Positions 17,855-26,378 of a DNA stretch of 64,000 nt are shown here, piece by piece. The stretch covers positions 58,318-122,317 of the forward strand of contig JAHHIG010000017.1 of assembly GCA_019358895.1 (NCBI GenBank), written 5' to 3'. The translations under genes were made by a program, and so were the position numbers. Each line of letters opens with the position of its first letter. Position 1 is the first letter of the stretch. This DNA comes from Tildeniella nuda ZEHNDER 1965/U140 (GTDB lineage Bacteria > Cyanobacteriota > Cyanobacteriia > Leptolyngbyales > Leptolyngbyaceae). A model generated the notes under the pieces. That model saw nothing but the letters and a program-made list of their open reading frames with translations, had not been told where the DNA came from and did not search any database.

Positions 17855-18442
17855 GTGGGACATTTGTTCAAAGATCTAGGATCAGACATCTTGCTCATTG
17901 AGCACCTGCTAGAACCAGCGCTCTGTAGCCATGTAATGCAGGTGGCAGAATGCTGTCAGTTCAAACCGTCCAGCATTCTGGTCAACGTGGTGGATACCGA
18001 TGTGCGTAGCAGCGATATGTTGCCGTTGGGCAATACAGGGCAGCAGCTCCAGGAGTCAACGAATCAAATTCTGCTCACGAAAGTCAAAGTGATTCAGGAT
18101 GCACTCTTCAAACACTATGGCATCAAGTTCTCTCAGGCAGAGATGTGTTCGATCTTGCGCTATAAGCCAGGGCAACGCTACAAACGCCATGTCGATAATC
18201 TGCTGCTAGCAAGCCGCTTTCAGGAAGTTACCAACGGCATCCCCACTCGTGACATCAGTATCGTCGGTTATTTAAACGATGATTTTGAGGGTGGTGAAAC
18301 GCTGTTCGATCGCCAAAATATCAAAATCAAACCCCAGGCAGGCAGCGCGATCGTCTTTCCCTCTTACTACACACATCCGCATCAATCTCTGCCAGTCATC
18401 CGAGGACGTAAATACTCCTTCACCAGTTGGCTTTTTTATTAG
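17855..18442 (+). CDS. 2OG-Fe(II) oxygenase, prolyl-4-hydroxylase type
   Basis: Protein of 195 aa resembling the prolyl 4-hydroxylase alpha-subunit (P4Hc) domain. Iron ligands are visible as H-x-D in KRHVDN (about residues 112-114) and the distal His in THPHQSLPV (about 175). The 2-oxoglutarate-binding basic residue follows in RGRKYSFTSW. The segment GYLNDDFEGGETLF is typical of the fold. The start is GTG at 17855 with AAGGA eight bases before it. The substrate, whether peptidyl proline or a small molecule, is not deducible. It is divergent from the propeller gene upstream. Confidence 0.85.
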   Translation: MGHLFKDLGSDILLIEHLLEPALCSHVMQVAECCQFKPSSILVNVVDTDVRSSDMLPLGNTGQQLQESTNQILLTKVKVIQDALFKHYGIKFSQAEMCSILRYKPGQRYKRHVDNLLLASRFQEVTNGIPTRDISIVGYLNDDFEGGETLFDRQNIKIKPQAGSAIVFPSYYTHPHQSLPVIRGRKYSFTSWLFY

Positions 18443-18486
18443 TGACTACTATTCATTCGCTCACTACTGAAAACTCAGGTCACGTC

Positions 18487-18735
18487 ATGTCACCTTCCGC
18501 TCAGGCTGTCCCTAGTAATGCTCAACGTGGCTGCGTTTCTGCCACTGCAATCATCTGGGGCTGCTCGACAGGCATGATCGCGATCGATCTGCTGCTTTCG
18601 ACGAGTGCTCAGAGTGAGACGGCGATCGCTATGGCGATCGTGGCGGCAGCAGCGGTGAGTACGATGACGGTCTGGCTGTCTGCCCGCAAACCTGCCTCAC
18701 CTAAAGTGGAGGAGTCGGCTCAGGCTAAGGCTTGA
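18487..18735 (+). CDS. small two-TM hypothetical protein
   Basis: Unrecognised protein of 82 aa with two likely membrane segments (ATAIIWGCSTGMIAIDLLL and AIAMAIVAAAAVSTMTVWL) and a charged C-terminus (KVEESAQAKA). The ATG at 18487 is chosen. A GTG at 18442 overlapping the oxygenase stop would add 15 residues without a clear ribosome site. Probably cotranscribed with the oxygenase gene. No function can be given. Confidence 0.5.
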   Translation: MSPSAQAVPSNAQRGCVSATAIIWGCSTGMIAIDLLLSTSAQSETAIAMAIVAAAAVSTMTVWLSARKPASPKVEESAQAKA

Positions 18736-18751
18736 CCAAGGCTGTTGTGCT

Positions 18752-18991
18752 CTAGCTCTCCCCATTCTCAGAGGCGATCGCCATGTCGATTTCTTCTGTA
18801 TTTTGAGCGTAGTAGGTGCGAGCAGCTTTTAAGTCATCTTTGGTCAACTGTGGGTAGTCGCCCAGCAAGTTGGCATCTGAGCACCCCTGTAACCCCAAAG
18901 CGATTAATTGCCACACCGGAATTTGCGTCCGACCGATGCAAGCGGCTCCGTTGCAGATGCCAGGCGTTTTTCTGATTTTTGTCGTTGCCAT
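18752..18991 (-). CDS. DUF433 domain protein (antitoxin-like), solitary
   Basis: Protein of 79 aa matching the DUF433 pattern: GICNGAACIGRTQIPVWQLIALGLQGCSDANLLGDYPQLTKDDLKAARTYY. That is the small beta element plus winged-helix-like part that in toxin-antitoxin pairs precedes a PIN-like DUF5615 toxin. No such toxin follows here; downstream lies the convergent gene ending at 18735. It may be an orphan antitoxin or an independent DNA-binding protein. The complete pair of this kind is at 63045-63598. Confidence 0.8.
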   Translation of the reverse strand: MATTKIRKTPGICNGAACIGRTQIPVWQLIALGLQGCSDANLLGDYPQLTKDDLKAARTYYAQNTEEIDMAIASENGES

Positions 18992-19116
18992 ATCTAACCA
19001 ATGGTCGTGTTGTTTTTGTCGATTCCTGAAGAGACTCAGTCATCTTTGAGCAGGAGCAGTTTCGTCTTCGATCGTGCCACAGAAGCGGCACCTCAAGAGA
19101 CTCAGTTGAACGCCTG

Positions 19117-19389
19117 TCACCGACTCAGTAAGCGTGCTGCGCCGCTACCCAGCAAGTAGAAGACGAATACGACAACGGTTTGGATGAAATAGGTGACGAG
19201 CAGCGATTGATACAGCTTGCGATTTTGCTGCTGAAAGAGGTCGCGCCATAAGTACCACTTGCCCTGAATATAGGCAGCAGTGAAGAGTAATGCTAACAGT
19301 GGCACACTCCACAGTGGAAATCTGGCAAAGCCCAAATAAATGGCGATCGCCAGCAGTCCGATTCCTAGAACCCCTTTGACAGCATTCAT
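19117..19389 (-). CDS. small membrane hypothetical protein
   Basis: Unrecognised protein of 90 aa with three hydrophobic stretches (VLGIGLLAIAIYLGFA; WSVPLLALLFTAAYI; LLVTYFIQTVVVFVFYLLG), so probably an integral inner-membrane or thylakoid protein. The ATG at 19389 has a good AAGGAG ribosome site about 8 bases upstream, which supports it being real. No partner is evident. Confidence 0.65.
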   Translation of the reverse strand: MNAVKGVLGIGLLAIAIYLGFARFPLWSVPLLALLFTAAYIQGKWYLWRDLFQQQNRKLYQSLLVTYFIQTVVVFVFYLLGSGAARLLSR

Positions 19390-19449
19390 TGGTTCTCTCC
19401 TTACTCCTCACTGTGTTCTAACGACTATTGTGACAATCAAGACGATCGC

Positions 19450-20562
19450 CTAGTAGGGTACGCGCCAGAGCTTGATGGTGCCATCGACACGACTCCCGCT
19501 TGCGAGCAGCTTGCCATCGGGACTAAACGCCACCGAGAGCGAGGATATCATGCGGCTTTGATGCCCCTGGAGCGGTTGCATTGCTTCACCGATCGTCACA
19601 CGCCATAGTTTGATCATGCCATCGGCACTGGCACTTGCGAGAGTCTGACCGTCTGGACTAAACGCTAATGAGTCAAGCCAATCATCATTTCCCTTGAGGG
19701 TGCGAATTTTCTTGCCCTTGGTCTGAGTCGAGACATCCCACAGCTCGATCGCCTGAGGAAACTTACCCCGATTACTTGCTTCAGCATCGACCGATCGAGC
19801 CAGCGCAAGCCATTTACCGTCTGCGCTCAAAGCAGAAGACAACACCAGGTCTTGCATTTTAGCAAGGCGAATGTCCTTCCCAGTGGTGAAATTCAACTGG
19901 CGAACCGTGTTGAATGTGGCGTAAGTCAGCGTTTTACTATCAAAGTTTGAACTGATCGCATAAACAGCCCGATCAGGTTTGACAGTGCGAATCGTGGCTC
20001 CGGTCGTCACCTCTATGAGCGTGAGCTTGCCACTTCGATCGATGCCAACAAACTGCTTACTATCGGCACTAAAAGCGAAACTTTGACTACCGAACGGCGG
20101 ATTACCCTGCTCCAGAATGGAAATTACTTTTCCAGTGGTGAGATTCCATAGCTGAGTGAAGCGACGACCGTTGACAATGTCACCAATTCTGTGATGACTG
20201 GCAAGCACCTGACCATTTGGGCTAAACGCAACGGCATCGACCTGATCAGAAGCGACTTCGAGTATGTGAATGCTTCGTCCGGTAGCAAGATCCCAGATGG
20301 TAATGCGACCACGATCGCCACCGCTTGCTACGAATGTTCCATCTGGACTGAACGCGATCGAGAAGATGCTTTTGGATTCCCCTCTTAAGGTCTTTTCCAG
20401 GAAACGGCTACTTGGAAAGCTGTCAGCTAAAAACTTAGGCGTTGCTAAGAAACCGTAGCGTACAACGCTGTAAGTTGAAAACAAGCCGACTCCCAGCAGC
20501 AAGAGCGCTAAGCCTCCCAACAACGGCTGTCTGCGTCTGGTCAGTTTTCTTAAAGCCCACAT
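19450..20562 (-). CDS. membrane-anchored WD40-repeat protein
   Basis: Protein of 370 aa with an N-terminal membrane segment (about residues 15-38, LLGGLALLLLGVGLFSTYSVV), then WD40 blades recognisable by phrases such as IAFSPDGTFVASGGDRGRITIWDLATGR, VAFSPNGQVLASHH, LAFSPDGQTLASASADGMIKLWRV and VAFSPDGKLLASGSRVDGTIKLWRV. About six or seven blades, enough for one propeller. It is likely a protein-interaction scaffold facing the periplasm or cytoplasm. The ATG at 20562 is preferred to the TTG two codons upstream. No catalytic domain is attached. Confidence 0.85.
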   Translation of the reverse strand: MWALRKLTRRRQPLLGGLALLLLGVGLFSTYSVVRYGFLATPKFLADSFPSSRFLEKTLRGESKSIFSIAFSPDGTFVASGGDRGRITIWDLATGRSIHILEVASDQVDAVAFSPNGQVLASHHRIGDIVNGRRFTQLWNLTTGKVISILEQGNPPFGSQSFAFSADSKQFVGIDRSGKLTLIEVTTGATIRTVKPDRAVYAISSNFDSKTLTYATFNTVRQLNFTTGKDIRLAKMQDLVLSSALSADGKWLALARSVDAEASNRGKFPQAIELWDVSTQTKGKKIRTLKGNDDWLDSLAFSPDGQTLASASADGMIKLWRVTIGEAMQPLQGHQSRMISSLSVAFSPDGKLLASGSRVDGTIKLWRVPY

Positions 20563-20606
20563 AATCAACGCGGTTATTGATGTGACTGATCCTTGCTCAA
20601 ACTGCT

Positions 20607-20728
20607 ACTAAGTAGCTGGGTGAAATTAAACGTAGGATGTGTTAAGCATAGCCGTAACGCATCAAAACTAAGTAGCTGGGTGAAATTAAACGTAGGATGT
20701 GTTAAGCATAGCCGTAACGCATCAAAAC
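20607..20728. repeat. exact tandem duplication of a 60-bp repeat
   Basis: The 60 bases starting at 20607 (ACTAAGTAGCTGGGTGAAAT...) are repeated without change from 20667. Each copy ends in an imperfect palindrome, GATGTGTTA-N10-TAACGCATC. This resembles the GTGCGTTA/TAACGCAC dispersed palindromes of cyanobacteria. It sits upstream of the WD40 gene in a 315-bp gap with no other recognisable feature, and may form part of that gene's leader. Confidence 0.85.
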
Positions 20729-20883
20729 CTTTAGCAGCATGGGTGACGCTTCGCTTTTCTTGAATGCCGAAGGCTATATCCATCCGACGCAGATTTTATA
20801 TTTAATTGAACCTTCCTACTTAAAGCAGCCTTTAACTTGTCGCTTGCAGCCTGTCGCCAGTCCAAATGCTAATTTCTGCCTCG

Positions 20884-21108
20884 TTAGCCATCCTCAGTAC
20901 CACTGGCATAGAAAAACGGCAAATTTGCTTGCATGAGCAACTCCAGCCCCATGATGCCCAACGGCTCGTACTCATAATAGTATCTAGGAGCAGTACCTCC
21001 AGGGAGAGGCGGCATGGCGCAGGCGGCTCCTGGACTACCACAACGTACCTTCACGGGCACTAGCAGTAGGGCAATGCCAGCTACAGCGCTAATAATCCAG
21101 TGCTTCAT
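20884..21108 (-). CDS. small secreted or anchored hypothetical protein
   Basis: Unrecognised protein of 74 aa. Residues 3-20 (HWIISAVAGIALLLVPVK) form a short signal peptide or anchor. The rest is rich in Gly, Pro and Tyr (GGTAPRYYYEYEPLG) with two cysteines. TAGGAG precedes the ATG by about 10 bases, which supports translation. No homology is recognised. Confidence 0.45.
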   Translation of the reverse strand: MKHWIISAVAGIALLLVPVKVRCGSPGAACAMPPLPGGTAPRYYYEYEPLGIMGLELLMQANLPFFYASGTEDG

Positions 21109-21258
21109 GTGCTTGCTCTCCTAATGCCGTTCTGGTGAGACCGTTCTGATTAGACATTGAGCCATTGTCCTAACGTCCACTGCAAAACCTCTTTCGCAAG
21201 TGCTCTTTAATATTTCAGATTTAGCAGGGGCAGCGCTTGTAGTTACTGGCTCAATTCT

Positions 21259-21858
21259 ATGGCAAGGCTCCGAGAACCTATGTTGAGAACAAATATTCCC
21301 TGGCTGCTGGTTGGTTTACGGTTTGCGATCGCCCCCCTGCTGCTGTTAGATGCACTGGATGGCAGCACAGGCGTTGGTTTCCTCATCGGCTACATTATCG
21401 CGGTGCTCTCAGATATTTTTGACGGCATCATTGCCCGCAAATTGAACGTTAGCACCATCGCACTCCGGCAAGCAGATAGTTGGGCAGATATCAGTTTGTA
21501 TCTCTGCATTGCAGTCAGCACGTGGCTGGTCTATCCAACAGTCATCATCGCGTTTCAAACGCCCCTGCTAGTCGCGATCGCGTCCCAGCTCACGCTGTTT
21601 GCTACCAGTCTGATCAAGTTTGGTAAGTTTCCCAGCTTTCACACTTACACCGCCAAAGCCTGGGGACTTTCGCTGTTGATTGCGGTGATCGGACTCTTTG
21701 GCTTTGACAATGCGACGGCTCTTTGGGGCGCGATCGGGCTATGCCTGATCAATAGCCTGGAGGAAATTGTGATGACCCTGATCTTGCCTGTATGGACGCA
21801 TGACGTTCTCAGTCTCATTCACGCGCTGGAGTTGCGACGTTTAGTATCGGAACCGTAA
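21259..21858 (+). CDS. CDP-alcohol phosphatidyltransferase family protein
   Basis: Integral membrane enzyme of 199 aa predicted to transfer a phosphoalcohol from a CDP-linked donor in lipid synthesis. The family motif is visible at residues 51-80: SDIFDGIIARK, then LRQADSWAD, supplying the four metal-binding aspartates. The usual second Gly of the motif is Leu here, which points to a divergent subfamily. About six membrane segments are expected. Which head group it uses (glycerol phosphate, inositol or other) cannot be told. It is monocistronic, with an alternative ATG at 21280. Confidence 0.82.
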   Translation: MARLREPMLRTNIPWLLVGLRFAIAPLLLLDALDGSTGVGFLIGYIIAVLSDIFDGIIARKLNVSTIALRQADSWADISLYLCIAVSTWLVYPTVIIAFQTPLLVAIASQLTLFATSLIKFGKFPSFHTYTAKAWGLSLLIAVIGLFGFDNATALWGAIGLCLINSLEEIVMTLILPVWTHDVLSLIHALELRRLVSEP

Positions 21859-21862
21859 ACGC

Positions 21863-22522
21863 TCACCTTAACTGAAACCATTGTTCTTCACCTCTGAGCA
21901 CTAAAGTGAACGCGTCTACATCAATGACAAATGGCGCAAGCAGTGACTGAGCCTCCTGCTCCCGTGTACCCTTGGGAAGCTCAATGCCCTCAAATTCTGT
22001 AGACTCTACATGCGCGGCGAACTCGTAGCGAAACTCGTCATCACCGCTGTAAGACAACGCAATGCGTCCGCGCCAATCAACTGAGAAACCGTTGGGGGTC
22101 GATCGCTGGGTGAAGCGAATCCGATGGTCGGCAGCAGAATCGTGACCCAGCAGATAGATATCGAACGGGCGCGGCTGATCAAACTCGATCGGCAGCGGAT
22201 CAACGAAAAACTCTTGTTCACTCAGCGTCTTAAAATCTAGCGGTTGCGCTCTGGAAGCGACTTGAAAGCCAGTCCCGTCCCAGTAGTTAGAGGAAAGCGT
22301 GCAGCGGTGATAATTGTTCCAAACAATTTTGGCTTGCCAATCGCCCTGCGACTCATCCACAAACTCTTCTGGATGGGTATCTTCTGCACTGTATTCTGCG
22401 GTTTGTAGATGCAAATCAAACCAAATGCCTGATGGCTCCAGCCGCGCTGACCAGAAAAAGTCCTGGATGGCGTGCCCATCTGCCCACGGATTACCCAAAA
22501 ATTTGATGCGGCTTGTTGTCAT
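21863..22522 (-). CDS. hypothetical protein, translationally coupled
   Basis: Unrecognised soluble protein of 219 aa, rich in Asp, Glu, Trp and Tyr and predicted mostly beta-strand (IWFDLHLQTAEYSAED, WQAKIVWNNYHRCTLSS, FSVDWRGRIALSYSGDDEFRYEF). No signal peptide is seen. Its ATG shares a base with the stop codon of the gene upstream (TAATG at 22520-22524), so the two are translated together. The start 75 bases further upstream lies inside the other gene and is unlikely. Confidence 0.7.
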   Translation of the reverse strand: MTTSRIKFLGNPWADGHAIQDFFWSARLEPSGIWFDLHLQTAEYSAEDTHPEEFVDESQGDWQAKIVWNNYHRCTLSSNYWDGTGFQVASRAQPLDFKTLSEQEFFVDPLPIEFDQPRPFDIYLLGHDSAADHRIRFTQRSTPNGFSVDWRGRIALSYSGDDEFRYEFAAHVESTEFEGIELPKGTREQEAQSLLAPFVIDVDAFTLVLRGEEQWFQLR

Positions 22523-22893
22523 TACTTTTGTCCTGGCACTGGAGTAACTGACTTCACGAGCAGTTTGGGGTAGCAGGGAAACATATCCGGTCCACACACC
22601 GTTGAGAGCGTCTTACCCTGGAGCACCACGGAGGAGCCAACATAGGACTTCATTAAGTCCCCTTCAATATAAAAGCGATCGATCGCTGTCGATTCAACAA
22701 AATAACCATAGGGCGGATGTCCGCTGTTACCTATATCGCTGTTGTGGGTTTGAAACTTGAGCACGCCCCGTACTGTGATGGTGCCAGGCGGCAAAAGGTA
22801 GGTTTTGAGATACCATTGTCCCCCCGCATAGCTGAGCAACCCCGCAAGGAAGAAAATAGTCGCAGTTAGAACTAAAGAGCCAGTGCGATTCAT
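22522..22893 (-). CDS. hypothetical single-TM protein with periplasmic domain
   Basis: Unrecognised protein of 123 aa with an N-terminal membrane anchor (residues 7-25, LVLTATIFFLAGLLSYAGG). A small domain follows: ITVRGVLKFQTHNSDIGNSGHPPYGYFVESTAIDRFYIEGDL, then SSVVLQGKTLSTVCGPDMFPCYPKLLVKSV. The beta-rich pattern recalls an OB-fold and two cysteines could pair, but neither is proven. It is first gene of a coupled pair with the one ending at 21863. Confidence 0.65.
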   Translation of the reverse strand: MNRTGSLVLTATIFFLAGLLSYAGGQWYLKTYLLPPGTITVRGVLKFQTHNSDIGNSGHPPYGYFVESTAIDRFYIEGDLMKSYVGSSVVLQGKTLSTVCGPDMFPCYPKLLVKSVTPVPGQK

Positions 22894-23031
22894 GGTTTAG
22901 CGTTGTTCAGCGATCGTCTACTCATTGTTCCATAAGCGGCTCTGCACAATGATGGTCAGCTATTTCAGTGCTTTGTCTGAGTGAGCGTGATATAGCGATC
23001 CTATTTTGCTGAGAATGACGCTCATATGAGC

Positions 23032-23072
23032 GGTCGGCAGTCAGCAAAAGAGCTGATCGTTGACCGCTGACC
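23032..23072. repeat. heptamer hairpin (GGTCAGC type)
   Basis: GGTCGGCAGTCA at 23032-23043 and TGACCGCTGACC at 23061-23072 form an imperfect inverted repeat of the GGTCAGC heptamer class with a loop of about 17 bases. It lies between two minus-strand genes, after the SulP gene, and could terminate it. Confidence 0.55.
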
Positions 23073-23129
23073 ACTAAATGATTCAGTCTTGCTCACAAAT
23101 GGTTTAGGACTGCTGTGGTCAAACAATGA

Positions 23130-24674
23130 TCAGATCGGGAGTTTGATCAAGCTAACGTCGTCATTGATGTGAATGGCGTGTTCTGGTACCCCTGCGCGGC
23201 GGATGGGCTGGTAGCTATCTGGGTTCAGCCCCACTAGAGTTACCTGCGTGTCGAGGCGGTGATACTTTGCAACGACTTTGGCGATCGCAGCAGCAGCAGC
23301 ATGATCCCATACATGAGCACGGCTAAAGTCAATCACGATGCGATGCGAATCGGCGTTGTACTGAAATAAATCAACAAATGTAGCGGCAGAACCAAAGAAC
23401 AATTGCCCGGACAGCATGTAAAGCGTTGTGCCATCCCGATCGACTGATACAGTGAGACGCGTTTGGGCAAGCCGCCAACCAAACATCAGCGTACTCAAAA
23501 TGACTCCAGCCAGAACGCCCTGTGCCAGGTCATGCGTCAATAGTGCGATCGCAGCCGTAAAGGGCATGATGAGTGCTTCATTCAGCGGCATCGTTCGCAG
23601 CGTTTTTAGCGAACTAAAGTCAAACGTTTCAAATGACACCATGACCATCACACCAACCAAAGCAGCCATCGGGATTTGCTGGACGACATCCCGCAGCACG
23701 AAGATGGAAAACAGCAGAAAGGCTCCCGCAACGGCTGTTGACCAGCGATGACGAGCACCCGATCGCACATTGATGATGGACTGTCCAACCATCCCACAGC
23801 CTGCCATACCACCCAAAAAGCCTGTCACAACGTTAGCAATGCCTTGACCGCGCACTTCTTTGTCTTTGGAACTGCGGGTATCGGTCAAATCATCCAGTAG
23901 GGCAGCGGTGAGTAGCGATTCCAGCAAACCCACGATCGCCAGCGTCAGAGCATAGGGCAGAATGATTGCCAACGTTTCTAACGAGACACTGACCTGCGGC
24001 AGATGAAACCCAGGTAGATTGCGCGTGATTTCACCAATATCGCCCACGCGACGAATCGGTAGATGCGCTGCGATCGCTACCACGGTCATTGCCACGATCG
24101 CCACCAGCGGCGACGGCACACTTTTAGTCAGGCGAGGAAAGAGGTAAACGACGGCAAGCGTTGCAGCAACCATGACATAAGCTTGCCAGGGTTCTCCTGG
24201 TAATTGCTGCACCTGTGCCACAAAAATCAAAACACCGAGCGCGTTCACAAAGCCTGAAATGACCGTTTGAGGGATAAAACTGAAGAAGCGTCCCAGCTTA
24301 AAAACACCAATAAAAAATTGAATAACGCCAGTCAAAATGGTTGCTGCAAAGAGGTATTCAACCCCGTGTTTTGCCACCAGCGTTGTCATTAACAGCGCCA
24401 TTGACCCCGTAGCGGCTGAGATCATAGCAGGTCGTCCGCCTGCTAAGGCGATCACAACTGCCATGCTGAAAGAAGTGTAGAGCGCCACCATCGGGTTCAC
24501 TTTGGCGATCGCAGCAAAGGCAAGCGATTCTGGAATTAACGCCAGCGCAACAGTAATGCCTGCCAGCGATTCCACTTGCAGGGTTGCAAAAGACAGTTTT
24601 TCGGTAATGCGAGTTTTGAGGGATCGCACCCGCTCAAGCGTCGCTTTGCCCGTTCTATTTTTAATGGAAACCAT
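23130..24674 (-). CDS. SulP-family anion transporter with STAS domain
   Basis: Inner-membrane transporter of 514 aa. Residues about 30-400 hold 10-12 membrane segments with the family signature ESLAGITVALALIPESLAFAAIA and the region GSMALLMTTLVAKHG. Residues about 400-510 are the cytosolic STAS domain (SVDRDGTTLYMLSGQLFFGSAATFVDLF and IVIDFSRAHVWDHAAAAAIAKV). Relatives move sulfate or bicarbonate (BicA is one). It is somewhat shorter than BicA, and the substrate cannot be settled by eye. Bicarbonate would suit the low-CO2 genes further along but they are 23 kb away. Confidence 0.92.
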   Translation of the reverse strand: MVSIKNRTGKATLERVRSLKTRITEKLSFATLQVESLAGITVALALIPESLAFAAIAKVNPMVALYTSFSMAVVIALAGGRPAMISAATGSMALLMTTLVAKHGVEYLFAATILTGVIQFFIGVFKLGRFFSFIPQTVISGFVNALGVLIFVAQVQQLPGEPWQAYVMVAATLAVVYLFPRLTKSVPSPLVAIVAMTVVAIAAHLPIRRVGDIGEITRNLPGFHLPQVSVSLETLAIILPYALTLAIVGLLESLLTAALLDDLTDTRSSKDKEVRGQGIANVVTGFLGGMAGCGMVGQSIINVRSGARHRWSTAVAGAFLLFSIFVLRDVVQQIPMAALVGVMVMVSFETFDFSSLKTLRTMPLNEALIMPFTAAIALLTHDLAQGVLAGVILSTLMFGWRLAQTRLTVSVDRDGTTLYMLSGQLFFGSAATFVDLFQYNADSHRIVIDFSRAHVWDHAAAAAIAKVVAKYHRLDTQVTLVGLNPDSYQPIRRAGVPEHAIHINDDVSLIKLPI

Positions 24675-24953
24675 ACTGATCCCTGGGGTAAGTTAGCAGC
24701 TTCTCAAACGGAACCAGGTGAACAATTCGATTAAACGGATGTTAACCTGCCAGCGGCAGCACCTAAGCTGTTCACGCAGTCTTACCGCAAGATTTGATGG
24801 TTGCTTTACGTGATTGCGATTTGATATAAAGTTTCGACCAATCTGACTACTGCAACATTCAGTAGCTACGTAGGGTTTTAGCCGTAAGGATGTTGCAGGT
24901 AACGCGGCTACTACGCAAGCAAAAATACACCAAAATGCTGCATTCTAGTAGTC

Positions 24954-25898
24954 ATGCAAGCTCAACCTTCAATGTCGATTCCAGTAGGCACACCAACGCT
25001 GTTCTACACGTGGCAAAACTACCGCTGCGCGTACGATCGCCTTGCTCCCGATGGCGCACCAGATGGTGTACCGCTACTGCTGATCCACCCGATCGGTGTA
25101 GGGTTATCCCGCACTTTTTGGCAACGCTTTTGCAACGAGTGGTATCGCGTAGGGCAGCGCAACCTGATTTACAATCCTGATTTGCTGGGTTGTGGTGAGA
25201 GTGCCATGCCGCAAATTGCCTACTACCCATCGGATTGGGCAAAGCAGCTTCAGTACTTTTTGCAAACCGTCATCCAAACCCCTGTGGTGCTGGTGGTGCA
25301 GGGAGCGCTACTGCCAGTGGCGATCGAACTCGTACACTTACAACCGAATTTGGTAAAAGGTTTGGTGATGAGTGGACCGCCTGCCCGTACGCTGCTTGCC
25401 AAGACCACCCCAGTCTGGCAGCAGGTCAGTTGGAATCTGTTCAATTCGCCGTTGGGTGATGGCTTTTATCGGTATGCGCGGCGATCGCAGTTCCTCCAAT
25501 CTTTTTCCATCCGCCAACTCTTTGCGACGGCTGATGCCGTTGATGCTGAATGGTTGGCGATGCTCAAGCAAGGAGCGGCTGATTCTGCCAGTCGTCATGC
25601 CGTCTTCTCGTTTCTGGCTGGCTTCTGGCGGCAAGACTACACAGACAAACTGACGACGATCGCCCAGCCAACGTTCATTGCAATGGGTGAACAGGCATCG
25701 AGCATCAGCCGCAAAGGGAAGTCAGAGACCCCAGACGAACGGTTGCAAGATTATTTGACGCACTTGCCAAATGCTGAAGGTGTGAAGCTTGCTGGACGCA
25801 ATGTGCTGCCTTATGAAACAACGGCAGCATTCGTAGAGGCGATCGTGCCATTCATCCGAGGACTGGAGACGGCTGAGTCGGAGCATGGGTACCATTGA
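24954..25898 (+). CDS. alpha/beta-hydrolase-fold protein lacking the usual Ser and His
   Basis: Protein of 314 aa with the alpha/beta-hydrolase layout: LLLIHPIGVGLSRTFW (oxyanion region, residues 40-55), then YNPDLLGCGESAMP, then the elbow strand VVLVVQGALLPVAIEL, then a cap and the C-terminal VKLAGRNVLPYETTAAFVEAI. At the elbow the usual G-x-S-x-G is absent, and where the catalytic His normally stands (G-H-x-x-x-x-E) there is Arg. So ordinary serine-hydrolase chemistry is unlikely. Starts at ATG 24954, with another ATG at 24969. Its end overlaps the acetyltransferase gene by 14 bases, suggesting cotranscription. Confidence 0.8.
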   Translation: MQAQPSMSIPVGTPTLFYTWQNYRCAYDRLAPDGAPDGVPLLLIHPIGVGLSRTFWQRFCNEWYRVGQRNLIYNPDLLGCGESAMPQIAYYPSDWAKQLQYFLQTVIQTPVVLVVQGALLPVAIELVHLQPNLVKGLVMSGPPARTLLAKTTPVWQQVSWNLFNSPLGDGFYRYARRSQFLQSFSIRQLFATADAVDAEWLAMLKQGAADSASRHAVFSFLAGFWRQDYTDKLTTIAQPTFIAMGEQASSISRKGKSETPDERLQDYLTHLPNAEGVKLAGRNVLPYETTAAFVEAIVPFIRGLETAESEHGYH

Positions 25899-26337
25899 AA
25901 CGCGCATTGCCACAGAGACGGATTTTGACTTTCTAGTGGACGTGCATCGACAGACATTCCGGGGTTACGTTGACCATTACTGGAGTTGGGATGAAGCGCG
26001 GCAGAAAGAGGAACTGCGTGAAGACTTTCACGCGTTTCCCTATGAGATGATTTGTGATCAAGGAGAAGCGGCTGGCATCATGTGTGTGATTGATCAGGGG
26101 GAGGCGCTCTTTTTTCACTACATTGCTATTCTGCCAACCCATCAACGTCAAGGGCTGGGCACTCAGCTGATTCGCAAGGTACTGGCTAAAGCTGCTGAGA
26201 GGGGGTTGCCTGTCAAGTTGAACGTGCTAAAAATCAACCCAGCGAAGGCACTGTACGAACGACTCGGCTTTAGAGTGGCAGGTGAGGATGAGTATCGCTA
26301 TTTCATGACTACGAGTGAAGGTACTCCAAAGACGTGA
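25885..26337 (+). CDS. GNAT-family N-acetyltransferase
   Basis: Protein of 150 aa with the GNAT fold. Residues 75-110 carry the acetyl-CoA pyrophosphate loop, in HYIAILPTHQRQGLGTQLIRKVLAKA (Q/RxxGxG/A type QRQGLG). The C-terminal NPAKALYERLGFRVAGEDEYRYFM is the common end of the family. Its start overlaps the end of the hydrolase-like gene, so both are likely one transcript. The acceptor is unknown: a small amine, amino acid or protein. Confidence 0.92.
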   Translation: MGTIETRIATETDFDFLVDVHRQTFRGYVDHYWSWDEARQKEELREDFHAFPYEMICDQGEAAGIMCVIDQGEALFFHYIAILPTHQRQGLGTQLIRKVLAKAAERGLPVKLNVLKINPAKALYERLGFRVAGEDEYRYFMTTSEGTPKT

Positions 26338-26378
26338 GCAGTGATAATAGAGAGTGATAGCGTGTGAGCTGACGTTAG

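Noticed and set aside
23130..24674. Firm assignment as BicA bicarbonate transporter
   Set aside because: SulP members with sulfate and bicarbonate specificity cannot be told apart here by eye.
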